From Streptomyces aquilus (GTDB lineage: Bacteria > Actinomycetota > Actinomycetes > Streptomycetales > Streptomycetaceae): a stretch of 64,000 nt of DNA. The stretch spans positions 9,672,001 through 9,736,000 of the forward strand of contig NZ_CP034463.1 of the NCBI RefSeq assembly GCF_003955715.1, given 5' to 3'. The notes beneath the pieces were generated by a model. It had not been told where the DNA came from. It made no database searches and saw only the letters and a list, made by a program, of their open reading frames with translations. Made by a program: the position numbers and the translations under genes. Positions 54,977-63,307 of the stretch are shown piece by piece (the stretch's first letter is position 1; each line of letters opens with the position of its first letter).

Positions 54977-56566
54977 TCAGGTCCAGGGCGCCACGAGGAC
55001 GAAGGAGCGGCTGGCCCGGTTGGAGGTCGTGTTCTCCGAAGGGTCGAGCCAGAGTTGGAGGTTGTCCCGGTGGCGGAGGTAGCGGCCGGGGTAGTTGTAC
55101 GACTCCAGGGCGACCGAACCGGCCGTGGAACCGGAACGGGGGCAGAAGGTGGCGTCCTTCTGGAAGATGGCGGAATTGTTGTTGACGTCCAGCCGGATGC
55201 GGAAGGCGTAGTGCCGCAGGTACCTGCCCGTGGCGTCCCTGAGGGAGTAGCAGCGGGGGTCGGCCAGGCCGGGGACGAAGGTGAAGGTGGCCGCCTGCCG
55301 GGTGGACGTGGAGCTGTCGGCGCCGACCGGGCCGAGGACGCCGAGTGAGCCGGACTGGGTGACGTAGGCGCCGGGAGTGTCGACCGACCGCAGGGAGTGC
55401 GGCCCCGAGATCCGTGCTTCGGCCCTCGTCGCTGGGGAGGCTGTCGGCGTCGATGCGGGCGTCGGTGTCGACTTCGGCACCGGTTTCGGCGTCGCCGTCG
55501 GTGAGGCGGACGGTCTCGGGAGCGGAGACCCGGATGAGGAGGTGGGAGCTGGCGGGGCCACAACGGCGGGCCGGGCGCCCTGCTCGTGCGACCCCGTGGC
55601 GGCATACCAGGCCACACCGGCAGCCGCCAGCGTGACGGCACCCGCGGTTGCCGCTGCCGCGGGCTTGGCGGCCAGCTTGCCGAGCGTCCGCGCCGCACGG
55701 CTCGCACCACTCGCTGTGTGTGCGCCCGTGCTCGCGGTCCCTCCGGCAGAGCCTTCCCCCAGCGCCCTGGCAAGCACCACGCCGGTCAGGGCGACCGGCA
55801 CCGGCACCAGCGCGAGGTCGGCCAGCAGTCCCTCCGCCGGTATCAGATCGGACGAACTCGACAGACACTGCGGACAGTCGCGGACATGGCGTGCCAGCCG
55901 CTTGCGCCACAGTCCGGACGGCCGCCCGTCCCACGAGGCGAGCACGGTGGCCAGGTCCGGGCAGCGCGGCGTGGCCGTCACGGCCCGTACGACGGTACGC
56001 GCCGTCTCCAGCCGCTCCTTGACCCGCTGGACCCGGACCGCCGCGTGCTGCGGAGTGAGGCCGCAGGCCGTCGAGAGCTCGCCGCGGGTCAGTTCACCGG
56101 CGCTCTCCATCCACCACAGCGCGAGTACCTCGCGTTCCTCGGCCTCCAGCCAGCGGGCCGCCTCCACCGCTTCACGCCGCTGGCCCGACAGCGCGAGCCG
56201 AAGGATCGCCAGGTCGGCGAAGTCGGCCCGCGGGTCCGCTTCATGGGCGTTCTCCTCCAGGGGGTCCGCGGCGAGCCAGGTGCGCCCCCTGCGCCACCGG
56301 TCACGGATCTGTCGCACGGTGATGGCGACGAGCCAGGACCGGAACCGCTCCGGTTGCTCCAGTCCTGGCAACCCGTCCAGGACCCGCACCATCGTCTCCT
56401 GGACCACGTCGTCGACATCGCTGTGCCCGTCCAGCGCCCGCCCGACGATGTTGTAGACCAACGGCAGGCAGTCCCGTATCAGTTGTTCCGCGGCCTGCGC
56501 GTCCCCGGTCCGCGCCGCCTCGACGACGGCGACGTCCGGTTGTTCCTGCCTGTTCCGCGAGCGCAC
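54977..56566 (-). CDS. ECF-like sigma factor fused to zinc motif, membrane helix and AbfB domain
   Basis: The 529-residue protein combines five parts. Residues about 20-95 are sigma region 2 (VYNIVGRALDGHSDVDDVVQ, ERFRSWLVAITVRQIRD). Residues 130-190 are sigma region 4. Residues 227-234 hold a ZAS-type HxxxCxxC (HVRDCPQC). One membrane helix lies at about 303-323, followed by a Pro/Ser/Thr linker at 330-380. Residues about 385-527 form an AbfB (CBM42) beta-trefoil (LRDATGRYLRHYAFRIRLD, YNYPGRYLRHRDNLQLWLD). ECF factors with long membrane-anchored C-termini are known in actinobacteria. The start is GTG 56566. The divergent GH43 gene ends with the same type of AbfB domain, so arabinan sensing is the simplest model. 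Confidence 0.85.
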   Translation of the reverse strand: MRSRNRQEQPDVAVVEAARTGDAQAAEQLIRDCLPLVYNIVGRALDGHSDVDDVVQETMVRVLDGLPGLEQPERFRSWLVAITVRQIRDRWRRGRTWLAADPLEENAHEADPRADFADLAILRLALSGQRREAVEAARWLEAEEREVLALWWMESAGELTRGELSTACGLTPQHAAVRVQRVKERLETARTVVRAVTATPRCPDLATVLASWDGRPSGLWRKRLARHVRDCPQCLSSSSDLIPAEGLLADLALVPVPVALTGVVLARALGEGSAGGTASTGAHTASGASRAARTLGKLAAKPAAAATAGAVTLAAAGVAWYAATGSHEQGARPAVVAPPAPTSSSGSPLPRPSASPTATPKPVPKSTPTPASTPTASPATRAEARISGPHSLRSVDTPGAYVTQSGSLGVLGPVGADSSTSTRQAATFTFVPGLADPRCYSLRDATGRYLRHYAFRIRLDVNNNSAIFQKDATFCPRSGSTAGSVALESYNYPGRYLRHRDNLQLWLDPSENTTSNRASRSFVLVAPWT

Positions 56567-57192
56567 CCCTGCCCACCCGTTCCGTGGTCCTGCCGATGTG
56601 TCGAGGCGACAGTGTGCCAGGAGTGAATCCGGAGGACGCGTGTCGGGTCGCCGCCCGGATGCCGCCGCATGTTCTCGTCCGTTCCGGGTTTTCCGTTATC
56701 CGCGACGCGCGGACGCGTCTCCTGATGTGCACGATCCCGCGCAGGGCATGGAAGGGAGGCGACCTGCTTTGCTGCTTCCACCCCTCTTGACACTCGCTTT
56801 TACCTGGCTCTAACTTTTGGCCGAATTCACGAACAATGTACGAGATGTCGAACGAGATGGGTCTGGCCGCCCCCTTCTCAATGCCCCCGCTTCCGCTCCG
56901 CGACGTGAAACAAGGATGTCTCACTCATGAGCGCTGTTCCCGCCTCCGCCGACGTGAACCGATCGTCCGCGGGCCCTTCGCCGAGACGAAGGGACAGACC
57001 GTCCTCGCCGACGGCGCGACGGCCGCGACGGGGGAGGCCCCTGCCGTGGCGCGGCCAGCCACCGCCACGCTGCTGAATCCGCTGGCCAGTTCCGCCGCAA
57101 CTGCCGCACCCAGCCGGCGGCTTCCGTGGTCACGCGTCCGGCACCCCGCTTCCATCCCGTCCCGGCACCCGCACCAGAGACAGGACACGCAC
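56567..57192. other. Divergent control region between sigma-AbfB and GH43 genes (626 bp)
   Basis: The stretch contains a vegetative-like promoter (56787-56815), a direct repeat at 56840-56859, and a 377-base leader up to the GH43 ATG. A 49-codon frame from ATG 56928 has weak ribosome-site support (AAGGA ten bases upstream) and an Arg/Pro-rich product, so it is not called. No other gene-like feature is seen. Confidence 0.5.
56787..56815 (+). promoter_or_regulatory. Predicted promoter of the GH43 gene with adjacent direct repeat
   Basis: TTGACA at 56787-56792 and CTAACT at 56810-56815 are 17 bases apart, a good -35 and a modest -10. Immediately downstream ACGAGATG occurs twice (56840-56847 and 56852-56859) with a 12-base period, about one helical turn, which suits a regulator bound as tandem half-sites. 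Confidence 0.5.
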
Positions 57193-58623
57193 ATGGCAAG
57201 ACTGATCACCCGGCTCGCGGCGGTATTCCTCGCCGTCGGCCTCTTCTTCACCACCCAATCCCTGGCCGCACCTCAGCGGGCGGCCGCCGCCGACCCGGGC
57301 TATCTGATGCTGCACTTCACCGGTGAGGGGGCTGGCGGTCAGCAGATGTACCTCGCGCACAGCGCGGACGGCCTGCACTGGAACGACCTCAACGGTGGAG
57401 CTCCGATCCTGCGCTCCACGATCGGCACGAAGGGGGTGCGCGACCCCGCACTGGTGCGCTCGCCCGACGGCAGCAAGTACTGGATCATCGCGACCGACCT
57501 GTGCATCAGCTGCGGGCAGGACTGGAACGCCGCCATCAACAACGGCAGCCGCAACCTCGTGGTGTGGGAGTCCACGGACCTCGTCAACTGGTCGGAGCCG
57601 TGGCTGCTCAACGTCGCCGGCGCGATCCCCGACGGACGCAACGCCTGGGCGCCGGAGGCGATCTGGAACCCCGAGACCCACGACTACGTCCTGTACTGGT
57701 CGACGAACGTGCCCCTCAACGGCAAGACGAAGCACCGCGTCTTCTACGCCCGCACCAGCGACTTCCGCACCATCACCACCCCGCAGACCTACATCGACCG
57801 CCCGGGCGCCCAGGAACTCATCGACACGCAGATCGTCGAAGTGCCGGCCGGCGTCGGCGACTACCGCTACGTACGCGCCTCCGGTGACGGCCAGATCACC
57901 CTCGAGGGCAGCAACTCGATCCTCGGTACCTGGACGACCCTCGGCAACCTCTCCGGCATCGGCCTGACCGGCGCCCAGGTGGAGGGCCCGATGTGGATGA
58001 AGTTCCGCGACCGCGACGAGTGGACTCTGTACCTCGACCGGTACGCCTCCAGCGGCGGGTACATGCCGGTCGCGACGACCGACCCCTCCGCTGTCGGCAC
58101 CTACCAGCTCCCCGCATCGGGCAGCTACGACATGGGCGTCAACAAGAAGCGTCACGGCTCGATCCTGAACCTCACCGCCGCCGAGGAAGCCCGGGTTCTC
58201 GCCCGTTACGTCAACACCCCAGCCCAGCGGCTCCAGTCGTTCAACTTCCAGGACCGGTACGTACGGCACGCCGACTTCGACGTGCGCATCGACCAGAACG
58301 TCACCAGCGACGACGCCAAGTTCCGGATCAGGCCCGGCCTGGCGGGCACCGGCACCGTCTCGTTCGAGTCGGTGAACTACCCCGGGTACTTCCTGCGCCA
58401 CGCCAACTACGACTTCCAGCTGGTCCGCAACGACGGCAGCAGCCAGTTCGCCGCGGACGCCACCTTCCGCAAGGTCGCCGGGCTCGCCGACGCCACCTGG
58501 TCGTCGTTCCAGTCGTACAACTTCCCCGACCGCTACATCCGCCACTACGCCTACGAACTGCGCCTCGACCCGATCACCACCGCGACAGCCCGCAGTGACG
58601 CCACCTTCCGCGTGACGAACTGA
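57193..58623 (+). CDS. Secreted GH43 arabinofuranosidase with AbfB (CBM42) domain
   Basis: The 476-residue preprotein has a signal peptide (MARLITRLAAVFLAVGLFFT, cut near AAAA). A GH43 five-blade propeller (about 35-325) carries LRSTIGTKGVRDPALV with one of the catalytic acids, AWAPEAIWN and QVEGPMWMK with the others. An AbfB/CBM42 trefoil follows (about 340-475; FNFQDRYVRHADFDVRI, VNYPGYFLRHANYDFQL, YNFPDRYIRHYAYELRL). The same order is known from the exo-1,5-alpha-L-arabinofuranosidase of Streptomyces avermitilis. It should release arabinose from arabinan or arabinoxylan. ATG 57193 follows AGGAC. A strong terminator comes after it. Confidence 0.9.
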   Translation: MARLITRLAAVFLAVGLFFTTQSLAAPQRAAAADPGYLMLHFTGEGAGGQQMYLAHSADGLHWNDLNGGAPILRSTIGTKGVRDPALVRSPDGSKYWIIATDLCISCGQDWNAAINNGSRNLVVWESTDLVNWSEPWLLNVAGAIPDGRNAWAPEAIWNPETHDYVLYWSTNVPLNGKTKHRVFYARTSDFRTITTPQTYIDRPGAQELIDTQIVEVPAGVGDYRYVRASGDGQITLEGSNSILGTWTTLGNLSGIGLTGAQVEGPMWMKFRDRDEWTLYLDRYASSGGYMPVATTDPSAVGTYQLPASGSYDMGVNKKRHGSILNLTAAEEARVLARYVNTPAQRLQSFNFQDRYVRHADFDVRIDQNVTSDDAKFRIRPGLAGTGTVSFESVNYPGYFLRHANYDFQLVRNDGSSQFAADATFRKVAGLADATWSSFQSYNFPDRYIRHYAYELRLDPITTATARSDATFRVTN

Positions 58624-58631
58624 CCTGACAA

Positions 58632-58676
58632 GGACAGGGCTGCCGACGCTCGCCCAGGGCGCCGGCAGCCCTGTCC
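58632..58676. terminator. Bidirectional hairpin between GH43 and sigma genes
   Basis: The 14-base arms 58632-58645 and 58663-58676 are perfectly complementary across a 17-base loop. They start nine bases after the GH43 stop and lie before the convergent sigma-factor stop at 58760. Confidence 0.75.
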
Positions 58677-58759
58677 TCCATTGGACGGTCGGCACAGGGA
58701 AACCGGAAGGTCTGGTACTCCCGTACCAACGCCACCGCGAGCGTCCCGCCGCTGGGGTG

Positions 58760-59602
58760 TCAGTCGGTGTGGAGCATCTGCTTGCGCAGGCCCGTCAGGA
58801 TGCGTGTGATCAGGCGGGAGACGTGCATCTGGGAGATGTTCAGGCGCTCACCGATCTGCGCCTGGGTGAGTTCCTCGACGAAGCGCAGATGCAGGATGCG
58901 GCGGTCCCGTTCACTGAGGTCGCTGATGAGGGGCGCGAGGGCGTGGAAGTCCTCGACGAGGGCGAAGTCGGGTTCCTCCTGGCCGACGAAGTGGGCGAGC
59001 GTCGCGTTCTCTTCGTCGGGGTCGTTGCCCACGGCGGCGTCGAGGGACGCGGACGTGTAGCCGTTGGCGGCGATCTGGGCCTCGATGACCTCGTCCTCGG
59101 TCAGGCACATCAGCTCGGCGAGTTCGGAGACCTTGGGGGCGCGGCCGAGACGTGACCCGAGTTCGTCGACGGCCTTGGCGAGTTCGGAGCGGGCCTCCTG
59201 GAGGCGGCGGGGGACATGGACCGACCAGGAGGTGTCCCGGAAGAACCGTTTGATTTCCCCGACGATGTAGGGGACCGAGAAGCTGGTGAACTGCACGTCG
59301 CGGGAGACTTCGAACCGGTCGATGGCCTTGATCAACCCGATGGTGCCGACCTGTATGACGTCTTCCATGTCCTGGCCGCTGCTGCGGAAGCGCTTGGCCG
59401 CGAAGCGCACCAGCGACATGTTCATCTCGATAAGGGTGTTGCGGGCGTACTGGTGCTCGGGGGTTCCTTCTTCCAGTGTGGCCAGTTGGTCGAGAAAGAG
59501 CCTGGTCAGCTCTCGGGCGTCCTGTGGGGCGACCTTTCGCGGTTCGGTGATGTGCGGCAGCTCTGCGGCAGCTTCCGTCGTCACGTGCACGCGTGTCGTC
59601 AC
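58760..59602 (-). CDS. SigB/SigF-family RNA polymerase sigma factor
   Basis: The 280-residue protein has sigma regions 2 (NTLIEMNMSLVRFAAKRFRS, QDMEDVIQVGTIGLIKAIDR), 3 (RRLQEARSELAKAVDELGSR) and 4 (LSERDRRILHLRFVEELTQA, QIGERLNISQMHVSRLITRI), as in the SigB/SigF general-stress or sporulation group of Streptomyces. GTG 59602 is preceded by GGGAAGG. The cognate partner-switch genes (RsbR-S-T and a SpoIIE-type phosphatase) lie two to four kilobases away, so stress control is likely, although no typical anti-sigma kinase (RsbW type) was seen beside it. A candidate MarR-type site lies about 300 bases upstream. Confidence 0.9.
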   Translation of the reverse strand: MTTRVHVTTEAAAELPHITEPRKVAPQDARELTRLFLDQLATLEEGTPEHQYARNTLIEMNMSLVRFAAKRFRSSGQDMEDVIQVGTIGLIKAIDRFEVSRDVQFTSFSVPYIVGEIKRFFRDTSWSVHVPRRLQEARSELAKAVDELGSRLGRAPKVSELAELMCLTEDEVIEAQIAANGYTSASLDAAVGNDPDEENATLAHFVGQEEPDFALVEDFHALAPLISDLSERDRRILHLRFVEELTQAQIGERLNISQMHVSRLITRILTGLRKQMLHTD

Positions 59603-59904
59603 AGTGTCAGCCTTCCCCTGGTCTCACAGCCTGCCCCTGTTGGGGCAGGACGTCTTGTCGGGGCGCGTTTACCCGGCCTCGGGCTCTTCATGCCCCTCGT
59701 CGTCGTCCGTCGGACAGAACCGGCCGGGTGCCGACTGCCGCGAGGGGGCCACATCGTCGCGGGTGAGACACGGTCCGGGCGGTGCATGACGGGTGAACGC
59801 GGTCTTCACGAGACCTTCGCCACAGCCCTAGGTCGCGGCCGTCGGGGTACTCGGTCCCACATGGCAGGACAGAACTCCGATCAAGGCAGACCACCGACCG
59901 ACAC

Positions 59905-59918
59905 TTGCCATTTGACAA
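59905..59918. promoter_or_regulatory. Candidate MarR-type site upstream of the sigma gene
   Basis: TTGCCATTTGACAA agrees with TTGCCATACGGCAA before rsbR at 11 of 14 bases, giving TTGCCATnnGnCAA. GGCAA at 59931-59935 forms a further inverted half-site. The region is A/T-rich and lies in the 456-base gap (59603-60058) that holds no gene and must contain the sigma promoter. Confidence 0.4.
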
Positions 59919-60058
59919 CTATAGTCGGCAGGCAACAAAGTAGCGGTGTCGGACGCGCATGGGGAAGGATCTTGAATGTTCCGGTGGGCGGGGGAAGCTC
60001 CGTGCACTGATCCTCGGGACCCGTGCGCGACGCGAGGCCCGGTGCCACGGCGGACCGC

Positions 60059-60544
60059 TCAGGCGGTCCGGCTGTCGGGCGACTCGGCGTCGTCGTGCAT
60101 CTGCAGGGCCGCGGCTTCGCAGAACGCGTCCAGCCCCTCCATCAGTGCGGTCCGTTTGGCGGCGGGCATCTGGTCGAGCACCGCCCGCAGCACCTGCTCC
60201 CGGCGCGCGCGCAGGTCGACGAGGAAGGCCCGCCCCCGGCTGCTGAGGTGCAGCCGCACCTCCCGCCGGTTGGCCGGACTCACCACGCGCTCCACGAAGC
60301 CCGCGGCCTGCAGTCGGTCGCACAGGCGACTGGTCGAAGGCGGTGTGGAGGCAAGGTGGTCGGTGAGAGTGCGCAGGTTGATGCCGTCGTTGTGTTCCAG
60401 GACGAACAGCACACGCAGTTGGGACGCGGAAGCGGGGGCGGTCGAGGCGCGGCCCCACAGCACTTCCAGCAGTTCGCCGGCCGTGGAGGTCATACGAGCG
60501 ACCTCGTCGGGCTCCGGGCGGGGGCGGAAGGCAGTCACAGTCAC
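60059..60544 (-). CDS. MarR-family transcriptional regulator
   Basis: The 161-residue protein has the MarR winged-helix core (LRVLFVLEHNDGINLRTLTD, HLASTPPSTSRLCDRLQAAG) and a wing with VSPANRREVRLHLSSRG, flanked by dimerisation helices. MarR proteins bind TTGC-type palindromes and are released by phenolics or oxidants. GTG 60544 is used; no strong ribosome site precedes it. It lies between the SigB-type gene and the SpoIIE-type phosphatase gene, with related candidate sites on both sides (59905 and 61925), so it probably controls the module. Confidence 0.85.
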   Translation of the reverse strand: MTVTAFRPRPEPDEVARMTSTAGELLEVLWGRASTAPASASQLRVLFVLEHNDGINLRTLTDHLASTPPSTSRLCDRLQAAGFVERVVSPANRREVRLHLSSRGRAFLVDLRARREQVLRAVLDQMPAAKRTALMEGLDAFCEAAALQMHDDAESPDSRTA

Positions 60545-60679
60545 ACTTTCGCAGGCACTGGGATGCCCGTCAGCGTACTAGGTGCGCGGACGGGCCATTG
60601 AGGCATTGGGCGGCGGTCGAGGCCGGGACGAGCGAGTTCGCTGTCCTGTGGAGCCCGCGGCCTCCGGCAACAGATAGGT

Positions 60680-61885
60680 GTGTTTTCCATCGTGAACAGA
60701 TTTGTGGCCGCTGAGCGCGCACTGCGCACGGCGGCGCCCCATGCGTTGCTCGACGCTCTCCGCGCCGCACTGCTCGAACAGTACGGCGCGGAGGATGTCG
60801 AGCTGTTCATGGCCGACTACGGACTGACCGTGCTCCAGCCCGTCTCGGTCCTGCCGCACGTCCTGGAACCGGTGTCGTTGTACAACAGCCCGGCCGGCCG
60901 GGCTTTCGGTTCGCAGCGGCCGTACCGCGAGGACCTCGGGGAGGGGCGGACGCGTCTGCATCTGCCGGTCAGCGTGCGGGGCGACCGGGTCGGCGTGCTG
61001 TCGGTGACGCTCGACGGGGGCGAGGTCTCGCGGCAGTGCGAGCCCGAACTGCTGGAGATCGCCGACGTGCTGGGGCGCGAGGTGGTCGTGGCCGAACGGG
61101 ACACCGATCTGTACTTGCAGGCCCGGCGCAAGGACCGCCTCACGCTGGCCGCCGAGATGCAGTGGCAGCTGCTGCCGGGCTGTGCCTGCACCCGCCCGGA
61201 ATTCGCCCTGGGCGCCCAGCTGGAGCCTGCCTACGCCATCTTCGGTGACAACTTCGACTGGGCCGCCACGGCCGAGCGGCTGACCTTGTACGTCACCAAC
61301 GGCATGGGTGAGGGCATAGAGGCGGCGCTGCTGACCAACCTGGCCATCAACGCCCTGCGCAACGCGCGGCGGGCCGGCATCCCCATCGCCGACCAGGCAG
61401 CCCTGGCGGACCAGGCCGTGTACGCCCATTACCGGGGGCGCTGCTATCTGTCGGTCCTCATGTTCGACTTCGACCTGTCCACCGGACGGGCCGTCGTCGT
61501 GGACGCGGGCTCCCCGCAACTGCTGCGGCTGCGCGGTGGCACCGTGGAGCGCATCCACTTCGACGCCCAGCTGCCCCTGGGCATGTTCGAGGAGACCGAC
61601 TACGTGGCACAGGACTTCCATGTCGAGCCCGGTGACCGGCTGGTCTTCGTCAGCGACGGTGTCCACGCCGTGGCTTCGCCCAAGGGTGAGGCGTACGGCG
61701 AGGCGGCGCTGGCCCGCGCCATCCACTCCACCCGGCTGCTGCCCGCCGCCGAGGTGCCGCGCGCGATCCTGCGGGAACTGACCGGCCACCGCGGCGAGGC
61801 CGCTGCGGACGACGACGCTCTCGTCGTCTGCCTGGACTGGCGCGGCCGTCCGGCCGGGGGAGGAGACGCCGGACTTTCCTTGTGA
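60680..61885 (+). CDS. SpoIIE-type PP2C-like protein with altered metal site
   Basis: The 401-residue protein has an N-terminal sensor-like part (about 1-150) and a C-terminal SpoIIE/RsbU-type PP2C fold (YLSVLMFDFDLSTGRAVVVD, FVSDGVHAVASPKGEAYGEA). In usual members GGDFYD and DVSGKG supply metal-binding Asp residues; here they read GDNFDW and TNGMGEG, with Asn in place of the second Asp. Activity may thus be reduced, or the protein may have become a binding partner. The end DDDALVVCLDW keeps one late metal Asp. The start is GTG 60680, with GTG 60692 possible. It precedes the rsbR gene by 115 bases. Confidence 0.8.
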   Translation: MFSIVNRFVAAERALRTAAPHALLDALRAALLEQYGAEDVELFMADYGLTVLQPVSVLPHVLEPVSLYNSPAGRAFGSQRPYREDLGEGRTRLHLPVSVRGDRVGVLSVTLDGGEVSRQCEPELLEIADVLGREVVVAERDTDLYLQARRKDRLTLAAEMQWQLLPGCACTRPEFALGAQLEPAYAIFGDNFDWAATAERLTLYVTNGMGEGIEAALLTNLAINALRNARRAGIPIADQAALADQAVYAHYRGRCYLSVLMFDFDLSTGRAVVVDAGSPQLLRLRGGTVERIHFDAQLPLGMFEETDYVAQDFHVEPGDRLVFVSDGVHAVASPKGEAYGEAALARAIHSTRLLPAAEVPRAILRELTGHRGEAAADDDALVVCLDWRGRPAGGGDAGLSL

Positions 61886-61924
61886 CGATCGTGTGTTGTT
61901 GACCCCGCGCCCCCGCGCTAACGT

Positions 61925-61964
61925 TTGCCATACGGCAATAATTCTCTGGTGGCTTGCCGTACGG
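61925..61964. promoter_or_regulatory. Tandem TTGCC-type sites upstream of rsbR
   Basis: TTGCCATACGGCAA (61925-61938) is a palindrome with mismatches only at the centre. A second copy of the half, TTGCCGTACGG, follows at 61954-61964. They lie 37-76 bases before the rsbR-like start. A similar site stands upstream of the sigma gene, and a MarR-family gene is adjacent. Confidence 0.55.
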
Positions 61965-62000
61965 TCGGCCGCAGGGGCGCTCGACAGGAAGAAGATCTAC

Positions 62001-62891
62001 GTGGTGGAGCAGGACACGGCCCCCGAAGTGGCAGAGCAGCTCAGTGAGTTCCTCAAACGACGCCGTGAGCAGATCGCCCATCGATGGGCGGACGCCGCCC
62101 TGTTCAGCAACGTCTTCACCGTCTCCCGGGACGAGGCCGTCGAGGCGGGCCGGGCGGTGGCGGAGGCCCTGGCCGAGGTGGCCCGCTCCGGCCGGCTGGA
62201 GGACATCGAGGCCCCCGGCTTCGACATGGTCAGGGACCAGCTGGGCCGCATGACCAGTGCCCGCACCCAGTCCGGGTACACCCCCTCGCAGATCGCCCGC
62301 GAGGTGGCCGGACTGCGCGCCCCCGTCGCTGCGTTGCTGCGGGCCGAGTTCGACGATCCCGCCGACGAGGGCATGCATGCCTGCCTGGTGCAACTGACGG
62401 TCCTGATGGGCACGCTCCGTCTGGTGGTCATGGAGACGACGATCAACGCCGGCGAGGAACTGATCGCCCGGCAGCGCCAGCAGCTGCTGGAGGTGGCCAC
62501 CCCGGTCATCGAACTGTGGGAAGGCGTCGTCGCCGTACCGCTGATCGGGACCCTGGACAGCTCGCGCAGCCAGATCGTCATGGAGAGCCTGCTGGAGGCG
62601 ATCGTGGAGCGGCGGGCCCGGTACGCCATCCTCGACATCACCGGCGTGCCGACCGTCGACTCGCTCGTCGCCCAGCACCTGATGAAGACGGTCGCCGCGG
62701 CCCGGCTGATGGGCGCGGAGTGCATCGTCTCCGGTATCCGTCCCGCGATCGCGCAGACCATCGTCCACCTCGGCATCGATCTCGGCTCGATCCTCACCCG
62801 GGCCGGGCTCGCCGACGCCCTGGCGTACGCGCTCACCCAGCAGGGCATTGCCGTCTCCGCCCGCCCGACCGCCGGAGCGGATTCACGGTGA
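62001..62891 (+). CDS. rsbR: RsbR-like stressosome protein
   Basis: The 296-residue protein has an N-terminal helical, globin-like sensor domain (about 20-165; LSEFLKRRREQIAHRWADAA) and a C-terminal STAS domain (about 175-290) with DITGVPTVDSLVAQHLMKTV, where Thr/Ser residues are phosphorylation sites of RsbT. In stressosomes RsbR and RsbS form the scaffold that holds RsbT. GTG 62001 (or 62004) is chosen; an upstream start has no better ribosome site. Its TGA overlaps the GTG of the rsbS gene (GTGA). Confidence 0.88.
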   Translation: MVEQDTAPEVAEQLSEFLKRRREQIAHRWADAALFSNVFTVSRDEAVEAGRAVAEALAEVARSGRLEDIEAPGFDMVRDQLGRMTSARTQSGYTPSQIAREVAGLRAPVAALLRAEFDDPADEGMHACLVQLTVLMGTLRLVVMETTINAGEELIARQRQQLLEVATPVIELWEGVVAVPLIGTLDSSRSQIVMESLLEAIVERRARYAILDITGVPTVDSLVAQHLMKTVAAARLMGAECIVSGIRPAIAQTIVHLGIDLGSILTRAGLADALAYALTQQGIAVSARPTAGADSR

Positions 62892-63307
62892 CCGACTTCC
62901 CCGCCGTCCACCCGGAGCCCGTGCCGGTCCTGGCGTTGGGAGACATCCTCCTGGTCACCCTGCGGGGAGACCTGTACGACGGAGCGGCCGAACAACTCCA
63001 GTACGACATCACCCAGCGCATCGCGAACAGTCCGGTGCCGGTGGGCGGCGTCGTCATCGACCTGTCGGGTGTGGAGATCGTCGACTCCTTCCTCGGTCGC
63101 ATCCTGGCCGAGATCGCCGCGAGCGCCCGTCTGCTGGCCACCCGGACGATCCTGGCCGGCATGCGCCCGGCCGTGGCCATCACGCTGGTGGAGCTGGGCC
63201 TCACCCTGCCCGGCCTGGACACGGCACTGGACATCGACAGGGCCCTGGCCCTGTTGGGCCGCGCTCCCTCCGTGGTCCGGCCCGCTACCGCGGAAGAGGG
63301 TGCGTGA
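62888..63307 (+). CDS. rsbS: RsbS-like STAS antagonist
   Basis: The 139-residue protein is a single STAS domain with DLSGVEIVDSFLGRILAEIA; the Ser in VDSF corresponds to the RsbT phosphorylation site. It should hold RsbT inactive until it is phosphorylated. GTG 62888 overlaps the rsbR stop, and its own stop shares a base with the ATG of rsbT, so the genes are coupled. Confidence 0.9.
   Translation: MTDFPAVHPEPVPVLALGDILLVTLRGDLYDGAAEQLQYDITQRIANSPVPVGGVVIDLSGVEIVDSFLGRILAEIAASARLLATRTILAGMRPAVAITLVELGLTLPGLDTALDIDRALALLGRAPSVVRPATAEEGA

Noticed and set aside
53110..55773. 887-codon open frame on the minus strand across the repeat-protein gene and the 3' part of the sigma-AbfB gene
   Set aside because: It lies antisense to the leaderless repeat protein and out of frame with the sigma-AbfB gene. 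Its composition is Arg/Pro/Gly-rich with no domain, which is the usual high-GC shadow.
56928..57077. 49-codon frame before the GH43 gene
   Set aside because: Weak ribosome-site spacing and an Arg/Pro-rich product typical of random high-GC text.
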